From NCBI GenBank assembly GCA_964510515.1, contig CAZEAU010000005.1, positions 38,664 through 102,663 on the forward strand: a DNA stretch of 64,000 bases, read 5' to 3'. This document shows positions 27,475 through 37,507 of the stretch, one piece after another. Position numbers and translations under genes: made by a program. The stretch comes from SURF-21 sp964510515. GTDB taxonomy: Bacteria > Actinomycetota > Geothermincolia > Geothermincolales > RBG-13-55-18. The notes beneath the pieces are model-generated. The model saw nothing but the letters and a program-made list of their open reading frames with translations. It made no database searches and was not told the DNA's origin. Each line of letters opens with the position of its first letter. The stretch's first letter is position 1.

Positions 27475-27508
27475 CGCGATAAACCCACGCCGGCCGCGGC
27501 GGGCCGTT

Positions 27509-28441
27509 TCAGCGCATGGCGGCCGCCATGCGCCTGATGCGCAGCAGGCGGTGATAGACGGCCGATTTGGACAGCGGCGGCCGCAGGTATGCCCCCAGTT
27601 CCTGCAGGCTGGCTTCCCGGTAGCGCAGGCGCGCCTCGGCGACCTCCCGCAGCGCATCGGGCAGGCTGGCCAGCCCCGGGCCCTCCTGCAGGAGGCGGAT
27701 ATCCTGCAGCTGCCTCTGGGCGGCGTCCACCGCGCGCGAGAGGTTGGCGGTCTCGCTGTTCACGCGGCGGTTCACCCGTTCGCGCACCTCTTTGAGCACC
27801 GCGTCGCTCTGCAGCCTGAGCACGGCATTGTGGGCGCCCAGCAGGGCCAGGAGGTCCGTCTGGTCGCCGCGGCTCTTGCCGTAAACGCTGTGCAGCCTGC
27901 GCTTCCTGGCCAGCTGCATGTCCAGGCCGTACCTGCCGGCGAGGGAACGCAGCCCGTCCGCCATCTCATGATGCTGCATGTTTATCTCCAGGTGTGCGGG
28001 CTGTTGCGGCCGGCTCACGTATCCGCCGCCCAGGAAGGCCCCCCGCAGGTACGCTATGCCGCAGCAATGGCGACGCGTTATCCTCGCCGGCACGCCGAGG
28101 ACGGGTCGCAGGGAGTCATCCAGCAGGCCCAGCTCGTTGAGTATCTGGGTGGAGCGGACGCCGTCCGCCAGGTAAAGGCAGTAGCAGTTGAGTCCCCCCA
28201 GGCGCGGCGCCTTCTCCACCCGCAGTTGCGGGGAGACGAGGAAGAGCTCCTTGAGATAGGAGAACATCTTCCTGGCCACGGCGGCGTTCTCGCTCTCCGT
28301 ATGCAGGCCGAGGCGGTGCGGGCCGGTGAGGTGCAGGGCTCCCTCGAGGTGGAAAAGGGCGGAAAGCTCAGCCAGGCGGCAGCAGCGGCGCGAGGGCATC
28401 ACCCGGGCCAGTTCGTCTTTAACCTCGCCGGTGAACGCCAT
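27509..28441 (-). CDS. whiA: DNA-binding protein WhiA
   Basis: 310 residues: N-terminal LAGLIDADG-like domain (SYLKELFL, IAYLRGAFLGGGYVSRP, YGKSRGDQ) and C-terminal helix-turn-helix (VNSETANLSRAVDAA, LSKSAVYHRLLRI). WhiA controls sporulation septation in Streptomyces and cell division or metabolism elsewhere. It starts 3 nt after rapZ. The yvcK gene usually found between rapZ and whiA is absent. Confidence 0.95.
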   Translation of the reverse strand: MAFTGEVKDELARVMPSRRCCRLAELSALFHLEGALHLTGPHRLGLHTESENAAVARKMFSYLKELFLVSPQLRVEKAPRLGGLNCYCLYLADGVRSTQILNELGLLDDSLRPVLGVPARITRRHCCGIAYLRGAFLGGGYVSRPQQPAHLEINMQHHEMADGLRSLAGRYGLDMQLARKRRLHSVYGKSRGDQTDLLALLGAHNAVLRLQSDAVLKEVRERVNRRVNSETANLSRAVDAAQRQLQDIRLLQEGPGLASLPDALREVAEARLRYREASLQELGAYLRPPLSKSAVYHRLLRIRRMAAAMR

Positions 28442-28444
28442 TCC

Positions 28445-29302
28445 TCACCTGCGGTATTTATCGCGGTGGCGCACGTGCACCGACCAGCCGGAGACCGCCA
28501 GCCTCGCGGCGAGCTCCTCCACCAGCACCACGGAGCGGTGACGGCCCCCGGTGCAGCCCATGGCCAGGGTGATATAGCGCCTGCCCTCCCGCAGGAAGCG
28601 CTCCTTGAGGAGCTGCAGCAGGTCGTGCACGCGGTCCAGGAACTCCGCGCCTTCGTGCGTGGACATGACGTAGTCCCTCACGCGGCGATCGCGTCCGTCG
28701 AGCGCCCGCAGCCCTTCCACCCAGAAGGGGTTGGGGAGAAAGCGCACGTCGAGGACCATATCGGCATCCAGGGGGAGGCCGTATTTAAACCCGAAGGAGA
28801 CCAGGCTCATCTCCAGCAGCAGGGTCGCCCCCTCCGCACGGTACTGGTTCATGAGCTGTTCCCGCAGTTGATGCACGTTGATCATGGAGGTGTCGACGAT
28901 GATATCCGCCCTCCCCCGCAGCGTCTGCAGGAGTCCGCGCTCCCTGGATATGCTCTCCTCTATCCCCCCCGGAGCGTTGATGGGATGGGAGCGCCTGGTC
29001 TCCTTGAAACGCTTGATGAGGGTCTGATCGTCCGCCTCGAGGAAGATGATGCGGTGGCTTATGCCGCCGCGGTCGAGCTCGTACAGGGACTCGCTGAGGT
29101 CGTCGAAGAACTCGCCCCCGCGCACGTCAATGCCCACCGCGAGATGCTCCATGTCCGCGCCTCCCTGCGAGCTCAGCTCCACCAGTTTGAGCAGCAGGGA
29201 GGGGGGCAGGTTGTCGACGCAGAAGAAACCGAGGTCCTCCATGCTCTTGATGGCCGTGGACTTACCCGCCCCCGAGAGGCCTGTGATAACCGTTATCTCC
29301 AT
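28445..29302 (-). CDS. rapZ: RNase adapter RapZ / nucleotide-binding protein
   Basis: 285 residues: P-loop GLSGAGKS (8-15) with the kinase-like N-terminal domain and the conserved C-terminal part with FGFKYGLPLDADMVLDVRFL and GCTGGRHRSVVLVE. In E. coli RapZ senses GlcN6P; in Gram-positives its role is less defined. ATG at 29302 with GGGAGGTG upstream; the longer frame to 29347 adds no conserved sequence. Confidence 0.95.
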   Translation of the reverse strand: MEITVITGLSGAGKSTAIKSMEDLGFFCVDNLPPSLLLKLVELSSQGGADMEHLAVGIDVRGGEFFDDLSESLYELDRGGISHRIIFLEADDQTLIKRFKETRRSHPINAPGGIEESISRERGLLQTLRGRADIIVDTSMINVHQLREQLMNQYRAEGATLLLEMSLVSFGFKYGLPLDADMVLDVRFLPNPFWVEGLRALDGRDRRVRDYVMSTHEGAEFLDRVHDLLQLLKERFLREGRRYITLAMGCTGGRHRSVVLVEELAARLAVSGWSVHVRHRDKYRR

Positions 29303-29372
29303 CCTCGACACCTCCCGCCCGACCGGGCCCGCAGACCGGGCATGCATTCCCTCCGTGCCCGCGTGTAGAAGC

Positions 29373-29867
29373 TCATGGACGCGGGGATGAGCTCTCGAAG
29401 CGCAGCAGCCACGCCTTGAGCCTCTCGCCTCCCCCGTAACCCCCCATGCCGCCGCCCGCCCTCACCACGCGGTGGCAGGGTATGAGCACGGGGAAGGGGT
29501 TGCCGTGCATGACGTTGCCGACGGCACGCGCCGCCCGCGGATAGCCCGCCAGGGCGGCGACCTCCCCGTAGGTGCGGGTCTCTCCCCACGGAATGCGCGC
29601 CACCTCGGTGAGCACCGCTCGCTCGAAGGGGGTGGAGGAAAGGGAGGCAATGAGCTCGCGCACGTAGCCCGGGGCTATCTCTTGGCCACGAAAATAGGCC
29701 TGCAGCGACGCCATGAGCTGGCCCACGGCGCGGGGCGGCGGCGGCGCAGCCGCAGCGCCCGCCGCGGCGTTCTGCGGCAGGGAGAGGAGGGCGGGCCTGC
29801 CCTCGTGCGCATAAACGCGCATCTCCCCTATGGGCGTCTTCACCCCGAAATATGCTGCTGCGCTCAT
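29373..29867 (-). CDS. ogt: Methylated-DNA--[protein]-cysteine S-methyltransferase
   Basis: 164 residues. Active-site C131 in PCHRV and the HTH region TRTYGEVAALAGYPRAARAVGN are visible. A suicide enzyme that removes alkyl groups from O6-guanine. An Ala/Pro-rich stretch (about 34-46) links the two domains. Placed between uvrC and rapZ on the same strand, in keeping with the repair genes uvrB-uvrA-uvrC. Confidence 0.95.
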   Translation of the reverse strand: MSAAAYFGVKTPIGEMRVYAHEGRPALLSLPQNAAAGAAAAPPPPRAVGQLMASLQAYFRGQEIAPGYVRELIASLSSTPFERAVLTEVARIPWGETRTYGEVAALAGYPRAARAVGNVMHGNPFPVLIPCHRVVRAGGGMGGYGGGERLKAWLLRFESSSPRP

Positions 29868-29984
29868 TTCGTCCCTCGCTGCATGTCGGCCGCCTTGCCG
29901 CGTGTCTCCCTGCGCTTATGGTAACCCCGCAGGGCGTACATGTACAGCGGCGCTGAAGCCCTCCGCCTCTCCTCTCGCGCCGGC

Positions 29985-31850
29985 TCAGCGCGGATGAAAG
30001 GCGCGGTAGATGTTCTCCGCGGTGCGGCGGTCGAGGAAGGGATGCGCCTGCAGCTCCTCCAGGGGGGCCTCGGCTATGCGCGCGATGCTGCCGTGATGGC
30101 GCAGCAGGGCGGCCTTGCGCTTGACCCCCACCCCGGGGATGTCGTCCAGCACCGAGCGGCGGGTGCGCCGCGCCCTCTGCTGCCGGTGATAGTCGAGGGC
30201 ATAGCGGTGCGCCTCGTCGCGGATGCGCTGCAGCAGGTGCAGCGCCTCCGAGTCGCGCGGCAGGGCCACCGCCCGCTTTCTCCCCGGCAGGCATATCTCC
30301 TCCATGCGCTTGGCCAGGGCCGCGGCCTCGATGTCCCGCATCCCCCTCCCCCGCAGCGCCTTCAGGGCCGCCGCCAGCTGTGCCTCCCCGCCGTCCACCA
30401 GCACCAGGTCCGGCACCTTGTGGAAGGGATCCGGCCCCGGTCCTTCGCCGCCTTTGCCCGCCGCCTCCGGGGCAGCTGCAAGCCTGGCCAGGCGACGCTC
30501 CAGGACCTCCTCTATCATGGCCGCATCGTTCTGCCCCCCCACGCCCTTGATGCGGAAGCGGCGAAAGTCCTTCCTGGCCGGGACGCCTCCCTCGAAGACC
30601 ACCATCGACCCCACCGCATCGTCGGCCCCCAGGTTGGAGATATCGTAGCACTCGATACGATAGGGAGTGCGGCGCAGTCCCAGGCCCTCGTGTATGCCCC
30701 GGGTCGCGCGCGAGATCCAGTTGAGGTCGCCGGCCTGCCTGGCCAGTTGCACCTCCAGGGAGAGGCGTGCGTTCTCGGCTACCTTTTTCGCCAGCGCCCG
30801 CTTGGCTCCCCGCTGCGGAACCAGCAGGCGCACCTTCCTTCCCGCCCGGCCTGCCAGCCACTCCCCCAGCAGCTCCCTCTCCTCCTCACCGGGGTCGTGC
30901 GAGAGGATGACCTCGCGGGGAATGTGTGCGGCCTCGGCGTAGAACTGGGGCAGCAAAGCGGCCAGCACCTCGCCTTCCTCCTGGCCGGAGGGCAGGGTGG
31001 TGAAGAGGTCCTGCTTGCCCAGGATGCGGCCGCCGCGGATGAAGAAGATGGTCACGCAGGCATCGAGCACGCCGGCATGCGCCGCGAAGACGTCCCGGTC
31101 CCCTTCCCTGATGCTGTAGGCCTGCTGCCGCTCCAGCAGGCGCCCCAGGGCGGCGATGCGATCGCGCGTGCGCGCGGCTTTCTCGTATTCCTGCCGCCCC
31201 GCTTCCTCCCGCATGCGCGCCTCCAGGCCGGCGAGGACGGCTTCGTGGCCTCCCTCCATGAAGGCCCTCACCCCGGCGATCATCTCGCCGTAATCCTCCT
31301 CGCTGACCGCGCCGATACAGGGGCCCGAACACAGCCCGATGTGGTGGTCGAGGCAGGGCGAACCGGTGCTCTTTCCCGGCTCGCGGCCGCGGCAGGCGCG
31401 GAAAGGGAAGACCTTGCGCAGGGTGGCGATGGTCTCACGCACCGCGCCGGCGTGGGCGAAGGGGCCGTAATAGATCGCACCCTTGCGCCTCTGGCCGCGC
31501 TGGAACATGACGCGGGGAAAGGGGTCGTCCGTGCTCACCACCATGTAGGGATAGCTCTTGTCGTCGCGGAACTCGATGTTGTAGGGGGGATGGTGTACCT
31601 TGATGAGGTTGGCCTCGAGGATGAGTGCCTCCACCTCGTTGGCGCAGGCGATGAAATCCACGTCGGCGATCTTCTCCCTCAGCCTGGCCAGGCGGGGGTT
31701 CTCGGACCCGCGCGCGCTGAAATAGGAGCGCACCCGCTTGCGCAGGGAGGCGGCCTTGCCCACGTAGACGACCTCCCCTCGCGCGTCCAGGAAAAGATAG
31801 ACGCCCGGCGCGTCCGGGAGGGCGGCCGCCTTTCCTCTGGCCCCGCTCAC
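29985..31850 (-). CDS. uvrC: Excinuclease ABC subunit UvrC
   Basis: 621 residues. GIY-YIG nuclease at the N-terminus (GVYLFLD and VYVGKA), Cys-rich segment CRGRE..CLDHHIGLCSGPC, UVR motif (EYEKAARTRDRI), RNase H-like C-terminal nuclease (ECYDISNLG, LVLVDGG) and a terminal helix-hairpin-helix pair. It makes both incisions of nucleotide excision repair. GTG start 6 nt after uvrA. Confidence 0.97.
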   Translation of the reverse strand: MSGARGKAAALPDAPGVYLFLDARGEVVYVGKAASLRKRVRSYFSARGSENPRLARLREKIADVDFIACANEVEALILEANLIKVHHPPYNIEFRDDKSYPYMVVSTDDPFPRVMFQRGQRRKGAIYYGPFAHAGAVRETIATLRKVFPFRACRGREPGKSTGSPCLDHHIGLCSGPCIGAVSEEDYGEMIAGVRAFMEGGHEAVLAGLEARMREEAGRQEYEKAARTRDRIAALGRLLERQQAYSIREGDRDVFAAHAGVLDACVTIFFIRGGRILGKQDLFTTLPSGQEEGEVLAALLPQFYAEAAHIPREVILSHDPGEEERELLGEWLAGRAGRKVRLLVPQRGAKRALAKKVAENARLSLEVQLARQAGDLNWISRATRGIHEGLGLRRTPYRIECYDISNLGADDAVGSMVVFEGGVPARKDFRRFRIKGVGGQNDAAMIEEVLERRLARLAAAPEAAGKGGEGPGPDPFHKVPDLVLVDGGEAQLAAALKALRGRGMRDIEAAALAKRMEEICLPGRKRAVALPRDSEALHLLQRIRDEAHRYALDYHRQQRARRTRRSVLDDIPGVGVKRKAALLRHHGSIARIAEAPLEELQAHPFLDRRTAENIYRAFHPR

Positions 31851-31856
31851 GCCGCC

Positions 31857-34691
31857 TTACCCCCGCACCGCTTTTTCACGTCTTGCGAGCAGGGCTCGCA
31901 GGTACTCGCCGGTGTGGGAGGGGGGCGCCGCGGCGACCTCCTCCGGGGTGCCCGCGGCCACCACGCGCCCGCCTCCGCCTCCGCCTTCGGGGCCCAGGTC
32001 GATGATCCAGTCCGCGCACTTGATGACGTCCAGGTTGTGCTCGATGATGATCACGGTATTGCCCGCGCCCACCAGCCCCTGCAGCATGGCCAGCAACTTG
32101 GCGATATCGTCGAAGTGCAGGCCGGTGGTGGGCTCGTCCAGGAGGTAAAGGGTCTTTCCCGTGGCCCTCTTGTTGAGCTCGGAGGAGAGCTTGACCCGCT
32201 GCGCCTCGCCCCCCGAGAGGGTGGGCGCCGGCTGACCCAGCTTGACGTAGCCGAGCCCGACGTCGTTGAGGGTCTGCAGCTTGCGGCGGATGGGGGGGAT
32301 GGCGGCGAAGAAATCCAACGCCTCCTCCACGCACATCTCCAGCACCTCGCCTATGTTGCGCCCCTTGTAGGCGATCTCCAGGGTCTCGTCGTTATAGCGC
32401 TTGCCCTTGCACACCTCGCAGGGTATGTAGACGTCGGGGAGGAAGTGCATCTCGATCTTGATGGTGCCGTCGCCACGGCAGGACTCGCACCTCCCCCCGC
32501 GCACGTTGAAGCTGAAGCGCCCCGGCTTGTAGCCGCGCACCCTGGACTCCACCGTGTCCGCGAAAAGGGCGCGTATGGAGTCGAAGACGCCGGTGTAGGT
32601 GGCGGGATTGGAGCGCGGGGTACGTCCGATGGGGCTCTGGTCGATATTGATGACCTTGTCGATGTGCTCCAGGCCGTCTATGCCGGCATGCCTTCCCGGG
32701 GGCACGCGGGAGCGGTAGAGACGCCGCGCCAGCCCGCGGTAGAGCACGTCGTGCACCAGGGTGCTCTTTCCCGAGCCCGAGACCCCGGTCACGCATACCA
32801 GCAGCCCCAGTGGTATCTCCACGTCTATGTTCTTGAGGTTGTGCTCCTCCGCCCCCCGTATGAGCAGGCTCCGCCCCCGGGGAGCCCGCCGCTCGCGCGG
32901 GACGGCGATGCGCTTCTCCCCCCGTAAATACTGCGCGGTAACGGAGCCGCGCCGTTTGAGCAGCCCCTCCAGGGGGCCGCTGAAGACGACCTTCCCCCCG
33001 TGTTCCCCCGCCCCCGGGCCGATGTCCACCAGCCAGTCCGCGGCCCTTATGGTGGCCTCGTCGTGCTCCACCACGATGAGGGTATTGCCCATGTCCCGCA
33101 ACCCCTCCAGGGTGGAGATGAGGCGGCGGTTGTCGCGCTGATGCAGCCCGATGGAGGGCTCGTCCAGGATGTAGAGCACCCCCACCAGACCCGACCCGAT
33201 CTGGGTAGCGAGGCGGATGCGCTGCGCCTCCCCCCCCGCCAGGGTGGCGGCGGCGCGGTCCAGGGAGAGGTAGTCCAGGCCCACGTCCAGAAGGAAACCC
33301 AGGCGTGCGGAGAGCTCCTTGAGGATGCGCCTGGAGATGGCCTCCTCGGTGTCGCCGAGGGAAAGGTCGCGCAAAAAGGACATGCCTTCGCTGATGGAGA
33401 GGCGGGAAAGCTCGTGGATGTTCAGGCCGCCGACGGTGACCGCCAGGCTGGAGGGCTTGAGGCGCGCTCCCAGGCAGGCGGGGCAGGGGCGCAAGCTCAT
33501 GTATTGGGCTATGCGGGAACGCGAGTATTCGGACTCCGTCTCCTCGTAGCGACGCTCCAGCCAGTTGACGATGCCCTCGAAGTCGGTGAAATAGGAGCGC
33601 AGCCTGCCGCGGCGGTTGCGGTAGCGCACGTACACCTTCTCCTTCCCGGTGCCGTAGAGTATCTTGTCCCTGATCTCCGCGGGGAGGTCCCTGAAGGGAG
33701 TGCTCATGGCGAACTCGTACTTCTCCGCCAGGGCCTCGATGAGGCGATAGGAGAACGAGGAGCCGCCCGGCCAGGGCACCACCGCCCCCTCCTCCAGGCT
33801 CAGTTCCGGGTTGGGCACCAACAGTTCGGGGTCGATGACCTGCAAGTAACCCAGGCCGCTGCATTCCGGACAGGCGCCGTAGGGGCTGTTGAAGGAGAAC
33901 ATGCGCGGCTCCAGCTCCGGCAGGGAGATATCGCATTCGGGGCAGGAGAAATGCTCGCTGAAGTAGCGCTCGCCGTCGTCCTCCACCACCACCACCACCA
34001 TGCCCTCGCCCAGGCCGAGGGCGGTCTCCAGGGAGTCGGCCAGGCGGCGCCGCACCCCTTCCTTTATCACCAGGCGGTCCACCACCACCTCGATGTCGTG
34101 GCGCTGATAGCGTTCCAGGCGGATATCGTCCTCCAGGTCCACCAGCTCTCCGTCCACCCGCGCCCGCGCGAAGCCCTTGCCGCGCACCTCGGAGAGGAGC
34201 CTGGAGTATTCGCCCTTGCGGCCCCTCACCACCGGGGCGAGGATGGAGAGGCGCGTGCCCGGCTCCATCATCCCCACCCGCTCGATTATCTGCTGCGAGG
34301 TCTGGCGCTCGATGGGCCTGGCGCAGGAAGGGCAATGCGCCTTGCCGATGCGCGCATAGAGGAGCCGGAGGTAGTCGTGCACCTCGGTGATGGTGCCCAC
34401 GGTGGAGCGCGGGTTGCGGGTGGCGCTTTTCTGGTCGATGGAGATGGCCGGCGAGAGACCGTCTATGTGGTCCACGTCGGGCTTGTCCATCTGCCCCAGG
34501 AACTGGCGGGCGTAGGCGGAGAGCGATTCCACGTAGCGCCTCTGCCCCTCGGCGTAGATGGTGTCGAAGGCCAGGGAGGACTTGCCGCTGCCCGAGAGCC
34601 CGGTCATGACGATCAGCCTGTCCCGCGGCAGCTTGAGGTCAATGTTCTTGAGGTTGTGCTCGCGCGCCCCTCTAACCGCTATCCAGTCCAT
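31857..34691 (-). CDS. uvrA: Excinuclease ABC subunit UvrA
   Basis: 944 residues with two ABC ATPase halves: Walker A GLSGSGKSS near the N-terminus and GVSGSGKST in the second half, signatures LAGGEAQRI and LSGGEAQRV, and Walker B LYILDEPS / LYLLDEPT. Zinc-finger cysteines occur in CPECSGLG and CESC...CEVC. Damage recognition subunit of nucleotide excision repair. Its start overlaps the end of uvrB by 20 nt, so translation is coupled. Confidence 0.98.
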   Translation of the reverse strand: MDWIAVRGAREHNLKNIDLKLPRDRLIVMTGLSGSGKSSLAFDTIYAEGQRRYVESLSAYARQFLGQMDKPDVDHIDGLSPAISIDQKSATRNPRSTVGTITEVHDYLRLLYARIGKAHCPSCARPIERQTSQQIIERVGMMEPGTRLSILAPVVRGRKGEYSRLLSEVRGKGFARARVDGELVDLEDDIRLERYQRHDIEVVVDRLVIKEGVRRRLADSLETALGLGEGMVVVVVEDDGERYFSEHFSCPECDISLPELEPRMFSFNSPYGACPECSGLGYLQVIDPELLVPNPELSLEEGAVVPWPGGSSFSYRLIEALAEKYEFAMSTPFRDLPAEIRDKILYGTGKEKVYVRYRNRRGRLRSYFTDFEGIVNWLERRYEETESEYSRSRIAQYMSLRPCPACLGARLKPSSLAVTVGGLNIHELSRLSISEGMSFLRDLSLGDTEEAISRRILKELSARLGFLLDVGLDYLSLDRAAATLAGGEAQRIRLATQIGSGLVGVLYILDEPSIGLHQRDNRRLISTLEGLRDMGNTLIVVEHDEATIRAADWLVDIGPGAGEHGGKVVFSGPLEGLLKRRGSVTAQYLRGEKRIAVPRERRAPRGRSLLIRGAEEHNLKNIDVEIPLGLLVCVTGVSGSGKSTLVHDVLYRGLARRLYRSRVPPGRHAGIDGLEHIDKVINIDQSPIGRTPRSNPATYTGVFDSIRALFADTVESRVRGYKPGRFSFNVRGGRCESCRGDGTIKIEMHFLPDVYIPCEVCKGKRYNDETLEIAYKGRNIGEVLEMCVEEALDFFAAIPPIRRKLQTLNDVGLGYVKLGQPAPTLSGGEAQRVKLSSELNKRATGKTLYLLDEPTTGLHFDDIAKLLAMLQGLVGAGNTVIIIEHNLDVIKCADWIIDLGPEGGGGGGRVVAAGTPEEVAAAPPSHTGEYLRALLARREKAVRG

Positions 34692-36693
34692 GTCCCTCCA
34701 GCGCGCCCCGGCGGCGCAGCCTCTTCCTGAGCTCAGCTATCTCGTCGCGCAGCCTGGCGGCGTATTCGAAGCGCAGGTCGTCGGAGGCCAGGCGCATCTC
34801 GTCCTCCAGGCCCAGGATGAGCCTCTCCATATCCTCCGCGGGCATCTCCTCCCGCTCACGGCGCCTGACCCTGCAGGGGGCATTCTCGTCGGGGAGCAGC
34901 ACCATGTCCATTATATCGCTTACCCGCTTGCGCACGGTCTGAGGGTTGATGCCGTGCACACGGTTGAACTCCATCTGCAGGCGGCGGCGGCGCTCCGTCT
35001 CCTCGATGGCCCGGCGCATGGAGTCGGTCACCTGCGACGCGTACATGATCACCTGCCCGTTGACGTTGCGGGAGGCCCTGCCGATGGTCTGGATGAGGGA
35101 GCGCTCGTTGCGCAAAAAACCCTCCTTGTCCGCGTCCAGGATGGCCACCAGGGAGACCTCGGGCAGGTCCAGTCCCTCGCGCAGCAGGTTGATGCCCACC
35201 AGGACGTCGAACTCGCCGGTGCGCAGGTCGCGTATTATCTCCACGCGGTCCAGGGTGTCTATCTCCGAATGGAGGTAACGCACCCGCAGCCCCATCTCCA
35301 GCAGGTAGTCGGTGAGGTTCTCGGCCATGCGCTTGGTGAGGGTGGTCACCAGCGTTCTCTCCCCTGCCTCCATGCGGCCCCTTACCTCCCCTATGAGGTC
35401 GTCGATCTGCCCCCCCGCGGGGCGCACCAGCAGCTGCGGGTCCACCAGTCCGGTGGGGCGGATGATCTGTTCCACCACCCGGCCCGACCTCTCCAGCTCC
35501 CAGGGTCCGGGGGTGGCGCTTACGCACACCATGCGCCCGGCCCGCTGGACGAACTCCTCGAACTTGAGGGGGCGGTTGTCCAGCGCCGAGGGAAGGCGGA
35601 AACCGTATTCCACCAGCGTCTTTTTGCGCGACATGTCCCCCTCGTACATGGCGTGCAGCTGGGGCACGGTGATGTGGGACTCGTCGATGAAGAGGAGGTA
35701 ATCGTCGGGGAAGAAGTCGAGCAGGGTATGGGGGGGCTCCCCCGCCTGCCGGCCGTCGAGGTGGCGGGAGTAATTCTCCACCCCGGAGCAGTAGCCCATC
35801 TCGCGCAGCATCTCCAGGTCGTAGGCGGTGCGCTGCCGCAGCCGCTGCGCCTCCAGCAGCTTGCCCCCTCCCTCCAGCTCCCCCAGCCGCTGCGTGAGCT
35901 CGGCGCGGATGGAGGCCAGGGCCCTCTCCAGGTTCTCCCGGCTGGTGAGGTAATGGGTGGCCGGGTACACCGCCAGATGTTCCTGGCGGGAGACGATCTC
36001 CCCGCTCAGGGGGTCGATGACGCTGATGCGCTCCAGCTCGTCGCCGAAGAACTCCGCCCTCACCACCCTTTCCTCGTAGCTGGGATATATCTCCAGGGTG
36101 TCCCCCTTGAGGCGGAAGCGTCCGCGCGAGAGCTCGTATTCGTTCCTCTCGTACTGCATCTCCACCAGCCGCCGCAAGACCTCGCGCAGGTCGTATTCCT
36201 TCCCCTGCCGCAGCAGGAGCATGTGGCGCAGATATTCCTGCGGGCTCCCCAGCCCGTAGATGCAGGACACCGAGGCCACCACGATGACGTCCTCGCGTGA
36301 GAGCAGGGCCGAGGTGGCGCGGTGGCGCAGGCGGTCGATGTCCTCGTTGATGGAGGTATCCTTCTCGATGTAGGTGTCGGAGGAAGGCACGTAGGCCTCG
36401 GGCTGATAATAATCGTAGTAGCTGACGAAATACTCGACGGCGTTGTCGGGGAAGAGCTCTCGGAACTCGCTGGTCAGCTGCGCCGCCAGGGTCTTGTTCG
36501 GGGCTATGACCAGGGCCGGCCTGCGCAATTCGCCGATCACGCGGGCCATGGTGAAGGTCTTGCCCGAGCCGGTCACCCCCAGCAGGGTCTGACAGCGCTC
36601 GCCCGTGCGCAGCCCCTCCACGATGGCCGCTATGGCCTTGGGCTGGTCCCCGCGCGGGGACAGCTCCTCGCTGATGCGGAATCCTCCCACCAT
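34672..36693 (-). CDS. uvrB: Excinuclease ABC subunit UvrB
   Basis: 673 residues; helicase-like with Walker A GVTGSGKTF, DEAD-like DESH (LLFIDESH), the beta-hairpin motif YYDYYQPEAYVP, and a C-terminal UVR motif. It verifies damage after UvrA. The ATG at 36693 (MVGGFRISEEL) is preferred, with GAGG 5 nt upstream; a GTG at 36699 is in frame. The stop of the upstream HAD gene nearly touches this start. Confidence 0.98.
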   Translation of the reverse strand: MVGGFRISEELSPRGDQPKAIAAIVEGLRTGERCQTLLGVTGSGKTFTMARVIGELRRPALVIAPNKTLAAQLTSEFRELFPDNAVEYFVSYYDYYQPEAYVPSSDTYIEKDTSINEDIDRLRHRATSALLSREDVIVVASVSCIYGLGSPQEYLRHMLLLRQGKEYDLREVLRRLVEMQYERNEYELSRGRFRLKGDTLEIYPSYEERVVRAEFFGDELERISVIDPLSGEIVSRQEHLAVYPATHYLTSRENLERALASIRAELTQRLGELEGGGKLLEAQRLRQRTAYDLEMLREMGYCSGVENYSRHLDGRQAGEPPHTLLDFFPDDYLLFIDESHITVPQLHAMYEGDMSRKKTLVEYGFRLPSALDNRPLKFEEFVQRAGRMVCVSATPGPWELERSGRVVEQIIRPTGLVDPQLLVRPAGGQIDDLIGEVRGRMEAGERTLVTTLTKRMAENLTDYLLEMGLRVRYLHSEIDTLDRVEIIRDLRTGEFDVLVGINLLREGLDLPEVSLVAILDADKEGFLRNERSLIQTIGRASRNVNGQVIMYASQVTDSMRRAIEETERRRRLQMEFNRVHGINPQTVRKRVSDIMDMVLLPDENAPCRVRRREREEMPAEDMERLILGLEDEMRLASDDLRFEYAARLRDEIAELRKRLRRRGALEGHGLDSG

Positions 36694-36700
36694 GCTCACC

Positions 36701-37408
36701 TCAGTCCAGCAGCGCGGGCAATTCCCCCAGGCTCCTCACCATCTCTCCCTCGAAATGGGGGAAACGGCCCCAGCGGTCGAGGAGGACGGCCCGCATCCCG
36801 GCCGCGCGGGCGCCATCGTAGTCGGTGACAGGGGAGTCGCCCACGTGCAGGGCGGCGTATGCCGGGACGCCCGCTCGCTGCAGCGCCAGCTCGTATATCC
36901 TCGGGTGGGGTTTCTCGTAAGCCTCCTGTCCCGAGATGACCAGGACCTCGAGGTAATCGAGCATGCCCAGATCGCGCAGGAGTCCCTCCAGCCAGGTCTC
37001 GAAATTGGAGATGAGCCCCATTCTCAGGCCGCGCCCCCGCAGCTCGCGCAGGACGGCGTGGGCGTCGTGGTATGCCCCGTATGCGGAGGGCCGGGAGAAG
37101 GCCTCGTAGAGGGCTAAGGGCAGCATGCCGTCCTCCCGCACATGGCCCATCTCGCTCGTCAGGCGGGCGTAGAAATCCAGCCAGAAGCGCCGCGACTTGC
37201 CGGCATCGTTGGAGAAGGTATAGCCCTGCCTCTGCCTTTCCTCCACCCCGGCCATGATCCTGCGCGTGGCGCTGCTCAGCGTTTCCAGGTCCGCCTCCAG
37301 GCCGTGTTCCGCGCAGACCTCCATGAAGAGCTGGGGAAAGGAGGGCATGGGGTGCACCAGCGTCTCCCCGGCGTCGAAGAAGACGAATTCGATCCCGCCT
37401 CGCGCCAT
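36701..37408 (-). CDS. HAD-superfamily hydrolase
   Basis: 235 residues with HAD motif I FFDAGETL (nucleophile D12), motif II ISNFE, motif III lysine in KPHPRIYELAL and motif IV GDSPVTDYDGARAAGM. The acid/base residue two after the nucleophile is Gly instead of Asp, as in several HAD subfamilies, so classical phosphatase chemistry is not assured. A helical cap lies between motifs I and II. Substrate unknown. Immediately upstream of uvrB, with which it is probably cotranscribed. Confidence 0.85.
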   Translation of the reverse strand: MARGGIEFVFFDAGETLVHPMPSFPQLFMEVCAEHGLEADLETLSSATRRIMAGVEERQRQGYTFSNDAGKSRRFWLDFYARLTSEMGHVREDGMLPLALYEAFSRPSAYGAYHDAHAVLRELRGRGLRMGLISNFETWLEGLLRDLGMLDYLEVLVISGQEAYEKPHPRIYELALQRAGVPAYAALHVGDSPVTDYDGARAAGMRAVLLDRWGRFPHFEGEMVRSLGELPALLD

Positions 37409-37507
37409 GGCGCTTGTTCAACCTCCCCGCGCTCGCTATCATTAACTCAAGAAAGGGCCCGCCCGCGAGCCCTGAGACCATGATATCACGCACCGGCAAA
37501 GGGGAGG

